45,053 nt of DNA. Source: Allorhizocola rhizosphaerae (GTDB taxonomy: Bacteria > Actinomycetota > Actinomycetes > Mycobacteriales > Micromonosporaceae). This document shows positions 27,935 to 36,903 of this stretch, one piece after another. Made by a program: the position numbers and the translations under genes. The first letter of the stretch is position 1. Every line of letters starts with the position of its first letter. Under the pieces are notes generated by a model. It was given only the letters and a program-made list of their open reading frames with translations, ran no database searches and had not been told where the DNA came from. The stretch lies in NCBI RefSeq assembly GCF_003426775.1, contig NZ_QJUG01000049.1, positions 1 through 45,053 of the forward strand, read 5' to 3'.

Positions 27935-28149
27935 TGGGCGAGCCGCCGCAGCAGCTCACCATGACGCTCGACGATCTCCGCACCGACCTGGGCGACCCGC
28001 CGCGCACGTTGGCGGCTGCGCACATGTTCGCTGAGGGCGACGACAATGGCCGCGTTGATCGACCGATGGTCGGCAGCGGCCTCCTCCTTGATCGCCTGGT
28101 AAATGTCGGCGGGCAGCTTGAGGGAGGTCGTCACCATCTCCGTAGTCAT
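27931..28149 (-). CDS. Ribbon-helix-helix antitoxin
   Basis: 72 residues. MVTTSLKLPADIYQAIKEEA then ADHRSINAAIVVALSEHVR is an Arc/MetJ ribbon-helix-helix DNA-binding domain (beta strand TTSLKL, helices after it). The basic C-terminal helix RQRARRVAQVGAEIVERHGE probably wraps the toxin. The ATG follows TACGGAG closely; MVTTSLK four codons later is an alternative start. A palindrome about 10 bp upstream is its likely operator. Confidence 0.88.
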   Translation of the reverse strand: MTTEMVTTSLKLPADIYQAIKEEAAADHRSINAAIVVALSEHVRSRQRARRVAQVGAEIVERHGELLRRLAQ

Positions 28150-28158
28150 ACCAAAATA

Positions 28159-28173
28159 GTACCAGATTGGTAC
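28159..28173. promoter_or_regulatory. Operator palindrome of the toxin-antitoxin operon
   Basis: GTACCA-gat-TGGTAC is a perfect 6-bp inverted repeat. A further TACCA (28150-28154) lies beside it. On the minus strand TACTAT and TTGGTAT next to it can serve as core promoter, so binding of the antitoxin would repress its own operon. Confidence 0.6.
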
Positions 28174-28370
28174 GATGACCGTATGGGCGCTTCACTCTGC
28201 GTCACGGGCGGCAATATCAAGACCTGCTGCCGTAACCACAACATCCGATAACCCGACTCAAATTCCTTTCCTGCTTCCCTGCGTTCGTGAATCGCTCCTG
28301 CATCACGGCAATGGTCGATATGCCGCGGAAGAGTTGCGCCCGTCTCGGGAGGTCGATGTTGTCGTTCTGA

Positions 28371-28469
28371 CGGCCTTGTCTCGGCATCGAGCACACGGAC
28401 GACATCGAGGCCGGCGTCGCGAACATTCGTGCCCCACTGCGCCCACATGGCGGGACGGGAAGGGCGTGA
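28371..28469 (+). pseudogene. Possible remnant of a Cys/Met-metabolism PLP enzyme C-terminus
   Basis: In one frame the 334-bp gap before the acetoacetyl-CoA synthetase contains CLGIEHTDDIEAGVANIRAP followed soon by a stop. RLSVGIEHxDDIxxD is the usual end of cystathionine/O-acetylhomoserine lyase-type PLP enzymes. A stop lies just upstream and no other part of the gene is visible. The rest of the gap holds nothing else I can support. Weak call. Confidence 0.25.
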
Positions 28470-28483
28470 GGCAGGATGGCGGC

Positions 28484-30490
28484 GTGACTGTGCTGTGGAC
28501 ACCGGCGTCGGATGTGCGGCAGACCTCGCGCATCGGGGACTACATGCGCTGGCTTGGGCGGGAAGACGCGAGCTATGCCGAGCTGTGGGAGTGGAGCACC
28601 ACCGATCTGGCCGGCTTCTGGAAGTCGATCTGGGAGTACTTCGGGGTTATCGCGCACAGCCCGTACAGCACCGTGTTGGCGGACGAGTCCATGCCTGGCG
28701 CGGACGGTTTTGACTCCGTTCAGGCGAAGCCGTGGTTCGGCGCGGGTGTGCGGGACCGCGAATCGGCTCCCGCACACCCGTTGGGGATCAAGTGGTTTCC
28801 GGGGGCCACGCTGAACTATGCCGAGCATGTGCTGCGCATGCCCGGTGTGGGCGACGACGAGCCGATCGTGCTGGGCTATTCGCAGACGCGGGCGCCGGTC
28901 ACGCTCACCAAGGCGGAGCTGGTCGAGCAGGTGAGGAGAGCGCGGGCGGGCCTGGTCAGGTTGGGCGTCGGGCAGGGCGATCGGGTCGCTGCGTACCTCC
29001 CGAATATTCCGGAGACGTTCGTCCTCTTCCTGGCGGCGGCCAGCCTCGGGGCGATTTTCTCTTCCTGCGCGCCCGAGTTTGGGACGCGGAGCGTGACGGA
29101 TCGGTGGACGCAGATCTCGCCGACGGTCTTGGTGAGTATCGATGGATACCGTTATGGCGAGAAGGTGGTGGATCGGCGTGCGGAGGTGGAGGCGATTCGC
29201 GCCGCGCTGCCGTCGGTCGAGCACACCCTCACGCTGTCCTATTTGGACGGCCAGGTCGGGCTGGGCCCGCTGAGCGAGGCGACCGACGAACCGCTGGCGT
29301 TCGCGGCCGTGCCGTTCGACCATCCGCTCTACGTGCTCTACTCCTCCGGCACCACCGGGCTGCCCAAGCCCATTGTGCACGGCCACGGCGGCATCCTGCT
29401 CGAACACCTGAAAATGCTTGCGCTGCATCACGATCTGGGCCCGGGCGACTGCTTCTTCTGGTTCTCGACCACGGGCTGGATGATGTGGAACTTCCTCGTG
29501 TCCGGCCCGGCCGTCGGCGCGTCGATCGTCATGTTCGACGGTAACCCGGGCCATCCGGACCTCGGCGCGCTGTGGCGGCTGGCCGAGGAGGCGGGCATGA
29601 CGTACTTCGGGACGTCGGCGCCGTTCCTGCTCGCGTGCCGCAAGGAAGGGCTCGTGCCGCGCGAGATCGCCGACCTGTCGCGGCTGCGCGGGCTCGGGTC
29701 GACCGGTGCGCCGCTGCCGCCGGAGGGGTTCCGCTGGGTGTACGAGAACGTGAGCGCAAGCCTGCAGCTGCAATCGCTGAGCGGAGGCACCGACGTGTGC
29801 ACCGGCTTTGTGGGCGCGTCTCCGCTCAACCCGGTCTACGAGGGCGAGATCGCGGCCCGCTGTCTGGGCGCGCGCGTTGAGGCCTACGACTCCGCGGGCA
29901 AACCGGTCATCGGCGAGCTCGGCGAGCTGGTGATCACCGCGCCGATGCCGAGCATGCCGATCGGATTCTGGGGCGACTCCGACGGGTCTCGCTACCGGGA
30001 GGCGTACTTCGAGACATACCCGGGTGTGTGGCGGCACGGCGACTGGATCACGATCACCGAGCGGGGCTCGTGCGTGATCACCGGGCGCTCGGACGCGACC
30101 TTGAACCGGGGCGGGGTCCGGCTCGGCACGGCCGAGTTCTACTCGGTGGTCGAGGGCCTGCCCGAGATCGCCGACTCGCTGGTCGTGCATCTGGAGGACA
30201 CCAACGAGCTGATCCTGTTCGTGGTCTTGCGCGCAGGCGAGCTGGACGACCCCCTGAAGCGGAGCATCGCGGCCGAACTGCGCACCGCCCTCTCTCCACG
30301 ACACATCCCGGACGCGATCTACCAGGTCGGGGCCGTGCCGCGCACGCTGAGCGGCAAGAAGCTGGAGGTGCCGGTCAAGCGGATCCTCACCGGAACTCCC
30401 GTCGAAACCGCCGCCGCCAAGGGCGCACTGGCCAACCCGGAATCGCTGAAAGCCTTCGAGGACCTCGCACACAACCGGATCGCAACATAA
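28484..30490 (+). CDS. Acetoacetyl-CoA synthetase
   Basis: 668 residues, the usual length for acetoacetate-CoA ligases, which make acetoacetyl-CoA from acetoacetate, ATP and CoA. N-terminal WTPASDVRQTSRIGDYMRWL and IKWFPGATLNYAEHVLR are typical of this branch of the acyl-CoA synthetases. The nucleotide loop is YVLYSSGTTGLPKPIVHGHG, then FFWFSTTGWMMWNFLVSG, and the adenylation-domain end carries RSDATLNRGGVRLGTAEFYS and the catalytic Lys region TLSGKKLEVPVKRIL. The GTG start is 6 nt behind CAGGAT and agrees with family length; longer in-frame extensions upstream do not look like protein. Confidence 0.93.
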   Translation: MTVLWTPASDVRQTSRIGDYMRWLGREDASYAELWEWSTTDLAGFWKSIWEYFGVIAHSPYSTVLADESMPGADGFDSVQAKPWFGAGVRDRESAPAHPLGIKWFPGATLNYAEHVLRMPGVGDDEPIVLGYSQTRAPVTLTKAELVEQVRRARAGLVRLGVGQGDRVAAYLPNIPETFVLFLAAASLGAIFSSCAPEFGTRSVTDRWTQISPTVLVSIDGYRYGEKVVDRRAEVEAIRAALPSVEHTLTLSYLDGQVGLGPLSEATDEPLAFAAVPFDHPLYVLYSSGTTGLPKPIVHGHGGILLEHLKMLALHHDLGPGDCFFWFSTTGWMMWNFLVSGPAVGASIVMFDGNPGHPDLGALWRLAEEAGMTYFGTSAPFLLACRKEGLVPREIADLSRLRGLGSTGAPLPPEGFRWVYENVSASLQLQSLSGGTDVCTGFVGASPLNPVYEGEIAARCLGARVEAYDSAGKPVIGELGELVITAPMPSMPIGFWGDSDGSRYREAYFETYPGVWRHGDWITITERGSCVITGRSDATLNRGGVRLGTAEFYSVVEGLPEIADSLVVHLEDTNELILFVVLRAGELDDPLKRSIAAELRTALSPRHIPDAIYQVGAVPRTLSGKKLEVPVKRILTGTPVETAAAKGALANPESLKAFEDLAHNRIAT

Positions 30491-30520
30491 CTCCAACCTC
30501 GGCCCGGTGTGCTGGGCCGC

Positions 30521-31705
30521 ATGATGAAACGCATAGCCGTCGCCGCGTGTCTCGGTCTCGTGTTCTTCGCGGGGACGCCGGCCAACTCTGCCCCCAAGCC
30601 CGAACTCGGAGAGATCCTCAACGCGGGCGCCCCGAACGCCGTGCCAGGAAGCTACATCGTCGTGATGAAGCCCGGGATATCCACAATGGACGTCTCGACG
30701 TTCGGCGCGGCCACCCAGTACACCTACACCACCGCGCTCAAGGGATTCGCCGTCAAGGCGACCGAGCAGCAGGCCAAGCGGATCGCGGGCGACAAGCGGG
30801 TCGACTTCGTGGTGCAGGACCAGACGGTCAGCATCAACGTCAACGTACAGTCGCCCGTACCCTCGTGGGGCCTGGACCGCATCGACGAGCGCTCCCTCCC
30901 GCTGGACAACAAGTACCACTTCCCGAGCGTCGCCAACTCGGTGAAGGCCTACATCATTGACACCGGTATCCGGTTCACCCACCAGGAGTTCGGTGGCCGC
31001 GCGGTGCTCGGCATCGACACGGTCGGCGACGGCCAGAACGGCAACGACTGCAACGGGCACGGCACGCACGTGGCCGGTACGGTCGGCGGCCGTTCGGTGG
31101 GCGTGGCCAAGGGCGTGCGGCTGGTCGCCGTGCGCGTGCTCAACTGCGGTGGCGGCGGCACGTTCGCGGGTGTCATCGCGGGCGTGGACTGGGTGACCGC
31201 CGACGCGCTGCTCTCGCCGAGCGTGCGCAGCGTGGCCAACATGAGCCTCGGCGCGGTCGGCGCCAACGCGGCTCTCGAACTCGCGGTGACCACGTCGATC
31301 GCGGCCAACGTGCACTACTCGATCGCCGCGGGCAACAGCAACCTGGACGCCTGCGGCTTCACCCCGGCCCGCACCCCGCGGGCCACGACCGTCGGCGCGA
31401 CCGACATCAGCGACAACCGCGCGGCGTTTTCCAACTTCGGCCCGTGCGTTGACCTGTTCGCGCCCGGTGTGAACATCTACTCGGCGTGGTCCACGGCCGA
31501 CAACGCCTACAACACGATCAGCGGCACGTCGATGGCTGCCCCGCACGCCGCGGGCACGGCCGCGCTGTGGCGGCATCGCTTCCCGGCCGACAACGCGGAC
31601 GTTGTTGCCGCGGCGCTGGTGGCCAACGCGACTCCGGGTGTCGTCGTCAACCCGGGCGCCGGCTCGCCGAACCTGTTGCTGTTCATGGGAATGGTGCCCA
31701 TGTAA
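30521..31705 (+). CDS. Secreted subtilisin-like serine protease (S8, proteinase K/aqualysin type)
   Basis: About 394 residues. Signal peptide [20 protein letters not shown]; an inhibitor-I9 propeptide ([20 protein letters not shown] to [10 protein letters not shown]); then the catalytic domain with Asp in [12 protein letters not shown], His in [14 protein letters not shown], oxyanion Asn in [13 protein letters not shown] and Ser in [18 protein letters not shown]. No C-terminal extra domain. It would be secreted and mature by removal of the propeptide. Two adjacent ATGs are possible starts; neither has a clear Shine-Dalgarno sequence. A hairpin follows the stop. Confidence 0.93.
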   Translation: MMKRIAVAACLGLVFFAGTPANSAPKPELGEILNAGAPNAVPGSYIVVMKPGISTMDVSTFGAATQYTYTTALKGFAVKATEQQAKRIAGDKRVDFVVQDQTVSINVNVQSPVPSWGLDRIDERSLPLDNKYHFPSVANSVKAYIIDTGIRFTHQEFGGRAVLGIDTVGDGQNGNDCNGHGTHVAGTVGGRSVGVAKGVRLVAVRVLNCGGGGTFAGVIAGVDWVTADALLSPSVRSVANMSLGAVGANAALELAVTTSIAANVHYSIAAGNSNLDACGFTPARTPRATTVGATDISDNRAAFSNFGPCVDLFAPGVNIYSAWSTADNAYNTISGTSMAAPHAAGTAALWRHRFPADNADVVAAALVANATPGVVVNPGAGSPNLLLFMGMVPM

Positions 31706-31715
31706 AGGTACCGAC

Positions 31716-31745
31716 AGTGGCGATCGGCTCCGGCCGGTCGCCACT
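31716..31745. terminator. Hairpin after the subtilase gene
   Basis: AGTGGCGA and TCGCCACT form an 8-bp stem with extra inner pairing (CGG/CCG), 10 nt after the stop codon. Its last base is the first base of the TATCAT -10 box of the next gene, so terminator and promoter abut. Confidence 0.6.
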
Positions 31746-31756
31746 ATCATCGATCT

Positions 31757-32548
31757 GTGACTATGTCTGTGGAGATCCGGCTGCTCGGGCCGGTGCAGAT
31801 CGCGGGGGAGTCGGGTGCGGTCCGGCTCGGCGGGATCCGGATGCGCACGCTGTTTGGCCTGCTGGCCCTGCGGGCGCCCGACGTGGTCTCGCAGACCGCG
31901 CTGATCGACGGCGTGTGGGACGGCGACCCGCCCGCCAACGCGAGCAAGACGCTGCGCGCTCACATCGCCCACCTCCGCAAGCTGCTGGCCGACGGCGGTT
32001 GCCACGGGGAGCGGGCCCGAAAGGCAGGCAGGTGGGAGATCGACAGCCTGATAACCACCCGCTCTCCGGGGTACGCCCTGTGCGCTCCGGCCGAATCCCT
32101 CGACGTGCACTGGTTCGAGCATCTGGTCGACCGCGGGCGGCTGGCCGTGTCGCGGGGAGCGGTGGCGGCCTCGGTCGAAAACCTGCGCACGGCACTGAGC
32201 CTGTGGCGCGGCGACGCGCTCGCCGACTGCATGGCCGGGCGCTGGGCGCAGGCCGAGGTGACGCGGCTGCACGAGGTACGCATGGCCGTGACCGAGGAAC
32301 TGCTCGCGGCCGAGCTCATGCTCGGCCGGCACGCCCGCGTCGTTGCCGAGCTGCAGTCGCTGGTGACCTGCTATCCGCTGCGCGAACGCCTGTGGGAGCT
32401 GCTGATGCTGAGCCTGTACGAGGCGGGGCGCCCGGGCGACGCGCTGCACGCCTACCAGCGCGCCCGCTCGACGATGGTCTCCGAGCTGGGCCTCGAACCG
32501 GGCCCACGGCTGCGCAACCTGGAGCTGGCGATCCTTAGCGGAAGTTGA
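31757..32548 (+). CDS. SARP-like (AfsR/DnrI/RedD) regulator with BTAD domain
   Basis: 263 residues. An OmpR-like winged-helix DNA-binding domain (EIRLLGPVQIAGESGAVRLG, RTLFGLLALRAPDVVSQTAL, DGDPPANASKTLRAHIAHLR) is followed by a bacterial transcriptional activation domain (WFEHLVDRGRLAVSRG, LSLWRGDALADCMAGRWAQA, LRERLWELLMLSLYEAGRPG, DALHAYQRARSTMVSELGLE). Proteins of this size often activate secondary-metabolite clusters, but none is seen next to it. GTG lies 6 nt after TATCAT, so a leaderless mRNA is likely. Target unknown. Confidence 0.9.
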   Translation: MTMSVEIRLLGPVQIAGESGAVRLGGIRMRTLFGLLALRAPDVVSQTALIDGVWDGDPPANASKTLRAHIAHLRKLLADGGCHGERARKAGRWEIDSLITTRSPGYALCAPAESLDVHWFEHLVDRGRLAVSRGAVAASVENLRTALSLWRGDALADCMAGRWAQAEVTRLHEVRMAVTEELLAAELMLGRHARVVAELQSLVTCYPLRERLWELLMLSLYEAGRPGDALHAYQRARSTMVSELGLEPGPRLRNLELAILSGS

Positions 32549-32582
32549 CCCGTTCCGCCCCGCGCCCAGCGATACTGAACCC

Positions 32583-33803
32583 GTGCTGTTCCGGATGGCA
32601 CTATCGTTTGCGCTGCTCATGCCGGCCGCGCAGCAGGACCTGCTCGCCGTGCTTGCCCAGCAGCTGCAGAAAGACGTGGCCAAGGTCTGGACCCGCACGG
32701 GCGAGATCTGGCCGGGTGTGGATTTCGCCAACCATGCCATCGTGCTCACCGACGGCTCCCGTGCCCTGGCCATCGATCGCGAGGGCGCCACGGAAACGCC
32801 GATGCAGGACATCACCGCGCCGCAGCCGGGCGGGTTCGCGTTCACGACGTGGCAGGGGCGCGACGCCGTCGTGCTGACCCCATATCCGGGACAGACCGCG
32901 CGCGAGCTGTTTGAAACCGCGTCGCACGAGGCCTTTCATCAATACGTGCAAGATGATTGGGCGTCGCTGCGGCAGCTTCAGGGCGCGGGCAGCCGCGCCG
33001 AGCGTTACCCGTTGCGGGCCGAGCCGCGCGTGCTGCGCATGCAGCTGGCCAACGAGCTGATAGCCGGGCACTTGCCGGCCGCCGCCCACTGGCACACCCA
33101 GTGGGCGCAGCGTTATCCGGAGGAGGAGCAGGAGCTGCGCGCCACGGACATCGCCGAGGGCTCGGCAGAATACTTCGGGCGGCGCGCTGCGGCCCTCGCC
33201 GCAGACACCACCCCCGCCCTGAAACCCATGCAGGACAAGAACAAACAATACGAGTCCTATGCGATCGGCGCGGCCGCGCTGCTGCTGGCCGACCAGACCG
33301 GCCGGCCCGCGAAGCAGGATCTCAGCCGCGAGGTCCGGACCCCGGCCGCCGTCGTGCTGGACGGCGTGACGCCGGCCGCGCAGCCGGTCCCGGCCGGCCT
33401 TGCCCAGCGCATACAGGCCCAGACCGACGCCGAAAACGCCGCCCTGGCCGGCATCCTCGACCCGTATCTCAAGGCGTATCAAGAGAAAAGGCCGCTCCTG
33501 GTGGTTCCGGGTGCGTCCCTGGCCGGCAGCTTCCAGCCCACCGGCTTCTTTCAAGTCGAGGGGGTACCGGATGAGATCCTCACCGAGACGTCGGCCGCGT
33601 TCGATCTCTCCACGGGCGGGTTCGAGATCCGCGGCGTGACCGTCGGCATGGACGGCGGCGACTTCCTCGTGCCCATCGAGCCCGGCCAGCCGGGCGTGGA
33701 GCTCACCGACGGCAAACTGATCGTCGACACGCCCGACATGCGCGGCAGTTTTCAGGTCAAGGAAGAGCTCACGGACGGCCGACGATTGTTGCGCGCTCAG
33801 TAG
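32583..33803 (+). CDS. Putative HEXXH metallopeptidase
   Basis: 406 residues. LFETASHEAFHQYVQDDW contains HEAFH (residues about 114-118), a zincin HEXXH motif, and about 70 residues later DIAEGSAEYFGRRAAAL offers the downstream Glu of a gluzincin. The N-terminus has a short hydrophobic stretch (MALSFALLMPAA) that may be a signal peptide. The C-terminal third is beta-rich (residues about 300-406, TGGFEIRGVTVGMDGGDFLV). I do not recognise a named family. GTG is 6 nt after GATACT, suggesting a leaderless mRNA. Overlaps the convergent TIGR03089 gene by 35 bp. Confidence 0.7.
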   Translation: MLFRMALSFALLMPAAQQDLLAVLAQQLQKDVAKVWTRTGEIWPGVDFANHAIVLTDGSRALAIDREGATETPMQDITAPQPGGFAFTTWQGRDAVVLTPYPGQTARELFETASHEAFHQYVQDDWASLRQLQGAGSRAERYPLRAEPRVLRMQLANELIAGHLPAAAHWHTQWAQRYPEEEQELRATDIAEGSAEYFGRRAAALAADTTPALKPMQDKNKQYESYAIGAAALLLADQTGRPAKQDLSREVRTPAAVVLDGVTPAAQPVPAGLAQRIQAQTDAENAALAGILDPYLKAYQEKRPLLVVPGASLAGSFQPTGFFQVEGVPDEILTETSAAFDLSTGGFEIRGVTVGMDGGDFLVPIEPGQPGVELTDGKLIVDTPDMRGSFQVKEELTDGRRLLRAQ

Positions 33804-34491
33804 CCGCGATTTTCTCCACCGACTCGACCCCCTGGCACAGCACGAGCGACGCTCCGGCCGCGATCGGCGCGACCAGGTAGTCCAGCGGCCGCGGGTGCGC
33901 GTCGATGTCGATCAGCACGCGAATTTCTTCCCGCCCCCCAGCCCTTCGGGCCCGCCCCCCTTCGCCGCGCTCGATGCCGAGCTCCTTGGCACGGGCGAGC
34001 GCACGCCGGGCCAGATCGCCGTGCGTCACCATGGTCGGCAGGCCGGACAGCGCGAGTGCGTCTTCGCGCGCGGGCGGGCCGCCGTAGTGATCGCCGTGGG
34101 CGCGGGCCGCGAGGACCCAGTCGCTCGCCGGGCTCGGATCCGGTACCGGCACAGCAAATGGGTGTAAACCAACGGCATAGTCGCATTCAGTCCCGGGTAG
34201 ACCGAAGGTGACATCCGCGGTGACCGAGTCGGAGTGGGAGATGGACAGACCGGCGGTCCAACAGGCCAGCATGATCGAGGAAGTTTGCCAGTGCGGGGGA
34301 AGCTTGACCGCCGCGACGTCGCTCGGCCCGAGCCCGAGCTCGTCCACGAGCAGGTTGGCGGTCTTGGCGACCCAATTGGCAAGGGTCGCACCGGAAAGCT
34401 CGGTCCGCTCGTCGGGCCCATACCACGTCAAGCAGGGGCGTGCCGGGTCCGACGCCACATTATCCGCGAAGAGTGATGCCACCGTGACCAC
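33769..34491 (-). CDS. TIGR03089 family protein (AMP-ligase N-domain-like)
   Basis: 240 residues, matching the short TIGR03089 proteins of actinobacteria that resemble the N-terminal part of acyl-CoA synthetases but lack the full adenylation motifs. Seen here: VASLFADNVASDPARPCLTW, ELSGATLANWVAKTANLLVD, LPPHWQTSSIMLACWTAGLS. No ATP loop or catalytic Lys, so ligase activity is unlikely. These genes commonly lie near mannose-1-phosphate guanylyltransferase genes, as here. GTG is 6 nt behind TAGCAT, so probably leaderless. Divergent from the GT4 gene. Confidence 0.8.
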   Translation of the reverse strand: MVTVASLFADNVASDPARPCLTWYGPDERTELSGATLANWVAKTANLLVDELGLGPSDVAAVKLPPHWQTSSIMLACWTAGLSISHSDSVTADVTFGLPGTECDYAVGLHPFAVPVPDPSPASDWVLAARAHGDHYGGPPAREDALALSGLPTMVTHGDLARRALARAKELGIERGEGGRARRAGGREEIRVLIDIDAHPRPLDYLVAPIAAGASLVLCQGVESVEKIAATERATIVGRP

Positions 34492-34548
34492 GCCGTCATG
34501 CTACTGACACGAACGATAGGCGGACATCGGAGATGGGCGACTCGGGGT

Positions 34549-34554
34549 TAGGCT
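34549..34554 (+). promoter_or_regulatory. Candidate -10 box for the GT4 gene
   Basis: TAGGCT about 66 nt before the GT4 start. Unlike its neighbours this gene would have a leader of about 60 nt, which contains a small hairpin (ACACA/TGTGT) and an AAGGAG Shine-Dalgarno sequence. Confidence 0.45.
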
Positions 34555-34620
34555 AAAGGTGACTGCTGTGAAACGGCACACATTGTTGTGTCAGCCACAC
34601 CCCCACAAGGAGTGTCCACC

Positions 34621-35778
34621 GTGACAATCGCACGTCCTCCCCGGGTGCTTGTGGACGCCACGAGCGTGCCCGCCGACCGTGGTGGCGTCGGACGCTACCT
34701 CGACGGATTACTCGGGGCTCTCGCGGCGCATTCCGACATCGATCTGGCAGTGGTCTGCCAGCGGACCGACCACGAGCGATACTCGCGCATGCTTCCCGAG
34801 GCTCAGGTGATCAGCGCTCCAGCGGCTGCAGCGCATCGCCCGGCGCGCCTGGCATGGGAGCAGACCGGTCTGCCCCTCCTCGCTGCACAGGTGGGCGCCG
34901 GTGTCCTGCACTCGCCTTTCTACACGTGTCCGCTTCGTGCCGGGTGCCCAGTGACGGTCACCGTGCACGACGCCACGTTCTTCACCGAGCCAGAGCACTA
35001 CGACAAGTCCCGAGGCACGTTCTTCCGGTCGGCGATCAAGACATCGATGCGTCGCGCCGAGCGGGTCATCGTGCCGTCGAAGGCGACACGGGACGAGCTG
35101 ATCAGGCTTCTCGACGCCGACCCGACGCGGATCGACGTCGCCTATCACGGCGTGGACCACAACGCCTTCCACGTGCCCACCGACGAGGAGAAGGCGCGGG
35201 TGCGGGCCCGGCTCGGGCTCAACTCTACATATGTAGCGTTCTTGGGGGCGAAGGAGCCCCGCAAGAACGTGCCCAACCTGATCCGCGGGTGGATCGCGGC
35301 CGTGAGTGACCGCCCCGACCCGCCGGCACTGGTGATCGCCGGAGGCCAGGGGCACGACGAGGAGATCGATCGGGTCGCGGCCGAGGTGCCCGCGCACCTG
35401 CGGCTGCTGCGCCCGGGATATCTGCGCTACGCGGACCTGCCCGGGTTCCTGGGCGGCGCGGTGCTGTGCGCCTACCCGTCGCACGGAGAGGGATTCGGCC
35501 TGCCGATCCTTGAGGCGATGGCGTGCGGCGCGCCGGTGCTGACCACCCCGCGCCTGTCCCTGCCCGAGGTGGGCGGTGACGCGGTCGCCTACACCGGGCC
35601 CGAACACGACCGGATCGCCGCCGACATGGCCGCACTGCTCGACGACCCGAAGCGGCGCGCGGAGCTGGGCGCCGCCGGACTCGCCCGGGCCAAGGAGTTC
35701 AGCTGGGCCTCCAGCGCGGAAGCGCACGTGGCATCGTGGGCACGCGCGGCAAAACCGCTGGTGGCAGGCAAACACTGA
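34621..35778 (+). CDS. Glycosyltransferase family 4 (GT-B fold)
   Basis: 385 residues. The N-terminal half has VLVDATSVPADRGGVGRYLD (Gly-rich acceptor loop) and the C-terminal half has LGAKEPRKNVPNLIRGW (nucleotide-sugar region) and the EX7E motif in SHGEGFGLPILEAMACGAPV. This is a retaining GT4 enzyme, probably a mannosyl- or rhamnosyl-type transferase of envelope glycan assembly given the neighbouring GDP-mannose gene; the sugar is inference. GTG is chosen because AAGGAG lies 8 nt upstream; an in-frame start 11 codons earlier would sit before that Shine-Dalgarno sequence. Confidence 0.9.
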   Translation: MTIARPPRVLVDATSVPADRGGVGRYLDGLLGALAAHSDIDLAVVCQRTDHERYSRMLPEAQVISAPAAAAHRPARLAWEQTGLPLLAAQVGAGVLHSPFYTCPLRAGCPVTVTVHDATFFTEPEHYDKSRGTFFRSAIKTSMRRAERVIVPSKATRDELIRLLDADPTRIDVAYHGVDHNAFHVPTDEEKARVRARLGLNSTYVAFLGAKEPRKNVPNLIRGWIAAVSDRPDPPALVIAGGQGHDEEIDRVAAEVPAHLRLLRPGYLRYADLPGFLGGAVLCAYPSHGEGFGLPILEAMACGAPVLTTPRLSLPEVGGDAVAYTGPEHDRIAADMAALLDDPKRRAELGAAGLARAKEFSWASSAEAHVASWARAAKPLVAGKH

Positions 35779-35820
35779 CACGAGGACGAACAAGACATAC
35801 CGATAGGGCATTATGGGCTG

Positions 35821-36903
35821 ATGCTTCACGCCGTCATCCCCGCCGGGGGCAGCGGGACGCGCCTCTGGCCGCTGTCCCGCGCCGGGAATCCGAAGTTTCT
35901 GCACCCCCTGACGGGCACGGCGCAGACGCTGCTGCAGGCGACCGTCGCGCGCCTGTCAGACGTGTCGCCGCCAGCAGACACCCTCGTCGTGACCGGGGTC
36001 GCGCACGCGGCGGCCGTGGCGCGCCAGCTTCCCGAGCTGCCCGAGGCCAACATCATCATCGAGCCTTCGCCGCGCGACTCGTGCGCGGCGATCGGTCTGG
36101 CCGCCGCCATCATCGCGCGGCGCGACCCGCGGGCCGTCATGGGCTCATTCGCGGCCGACCACCTGGTGCGCGACCAGGCCCGGCTCACCGAGGTGCTCAA
36201 GCAGGCCGTGGCCGGGGCCGAGCGGGGCCTGCTGATGACCGTCGGCATCACGCCCACCCACGCGGAGACGGGCTACGGTTATCTCGAATGCGGCGACACC
36301 ATCGACGGGCCGGTGCGGCGCGTGGCGCGCTTCAAGGAAAAGCCCAGCCTTGAGGTGGCGACCGAATATTTGAATTCCGGGCGGTACCTGTGGAATGCCA
36401 GCATGTTCGTCTGGCGCGTCGACGTGTTCCTGTCCGAGCTCAAGCGGCAGCAACCCTCCCTTCACGACGGTCTGCAGGCCATCGCGGCCGCATGGGGCAC
36501 CGATGAGCAGGAGCGCGTGCTGGGCGAGATCTGGCCCACGCTGACGAAGATCTCGGTGGATTACGCGGTCATGGAGGGCGCGGCCGAGGCGGGCCTGGTC
36601 GCCACCGTGCCGGGCGACTTCGGCTGGACCGACGTCGGCGACTTCCACACGCTGGGCGACGTGCTGCCCACCGATGCGGCCGGCAACGTGCTCACCGGTG
36701 ATGGCGCGGCCGACGTCCTGCTCGAAGACGTAACCAACACCATCGTGATCGGACAGTCCGGGCGGCTGGTGGCGGCGCTGGGCGTGCGCGACATCGTCAT
36801 CGTGGACACGCCGGATGCGCTGCTCGTGTGCGACCGCTCCCGGGCACAGGACGTCAAGAAGCTTGTCGATGAGCTGAAGGCCCGGGGCGACTCTCGCCTC
36901 TGA
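35821..36903 (+). CDS. manC: Mannose-1-phosphate guanylyltransferase
   Basis: 360 residues, the single-domain length of actinobacterial GDP-mannose pyrophosphorylases. The signature HAVIPAGGSGTRLWPLSRAG (residues 3-22) binds GTP; RVARFKEKPSLEVATEYL and RYLWNASMFVWRVDVF bind the sugar phosphate; PGDFGWTDVGDFHTLG is the metal/substrate region. It makes GDP-mannose for mannosylated lipids and glycans. CATTAT lies 6 nt before the ATG. It follows the GT4 gene by 42 bp. Overlaps the SemiSWEET-like gene by 50 bp, convergently. In mycobacteria the orthologue was named manB; manC is the general name for this activity. Confidence 0.92.
   Translation: MLHAVIPAGGSGTRLWPLSRAGNPKFLHPLTGTAQTLLQATVARLSDVSPPADTLVVTGVAHAAAVARQLPELPEANIIIEPSPRDSCAAIGLAAAIIARRDPRAVMGSFAADHLVRDQARLTEVLKQAVAGAERGLLMTVGITPTHAETGYGYLECGDTIDGPVRRVARFKEKPSLEVATEYLNSGRYLWNASMFVWRVDVFLSELKRQQPSLHDGLQAIAAAWGTDEQERVLGEIWPTLTKISVDYAVMEGAAEAGLVATVPGDFGWTDVGDFHTLGDVLPTDAAGNVLTGDGAADVLLEDVTNTIVIGQSGRLVAALGVRDIVIVDTPDALLVCDRSRAQDVKKLVDELKARGDSRL

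Noticed and set aside
28217-32845. A 1542-codon open frame on the minus strand
   Set aside because: It is antisense to acetoacetyl-CoA synthetase, the subtilase and the SARP gene, all of which have full motif sets. Its translation is Arg/Gly/His-rich low-complexity sequence with no domain. Stop-free antisense frames are common in DNA of this GC content.
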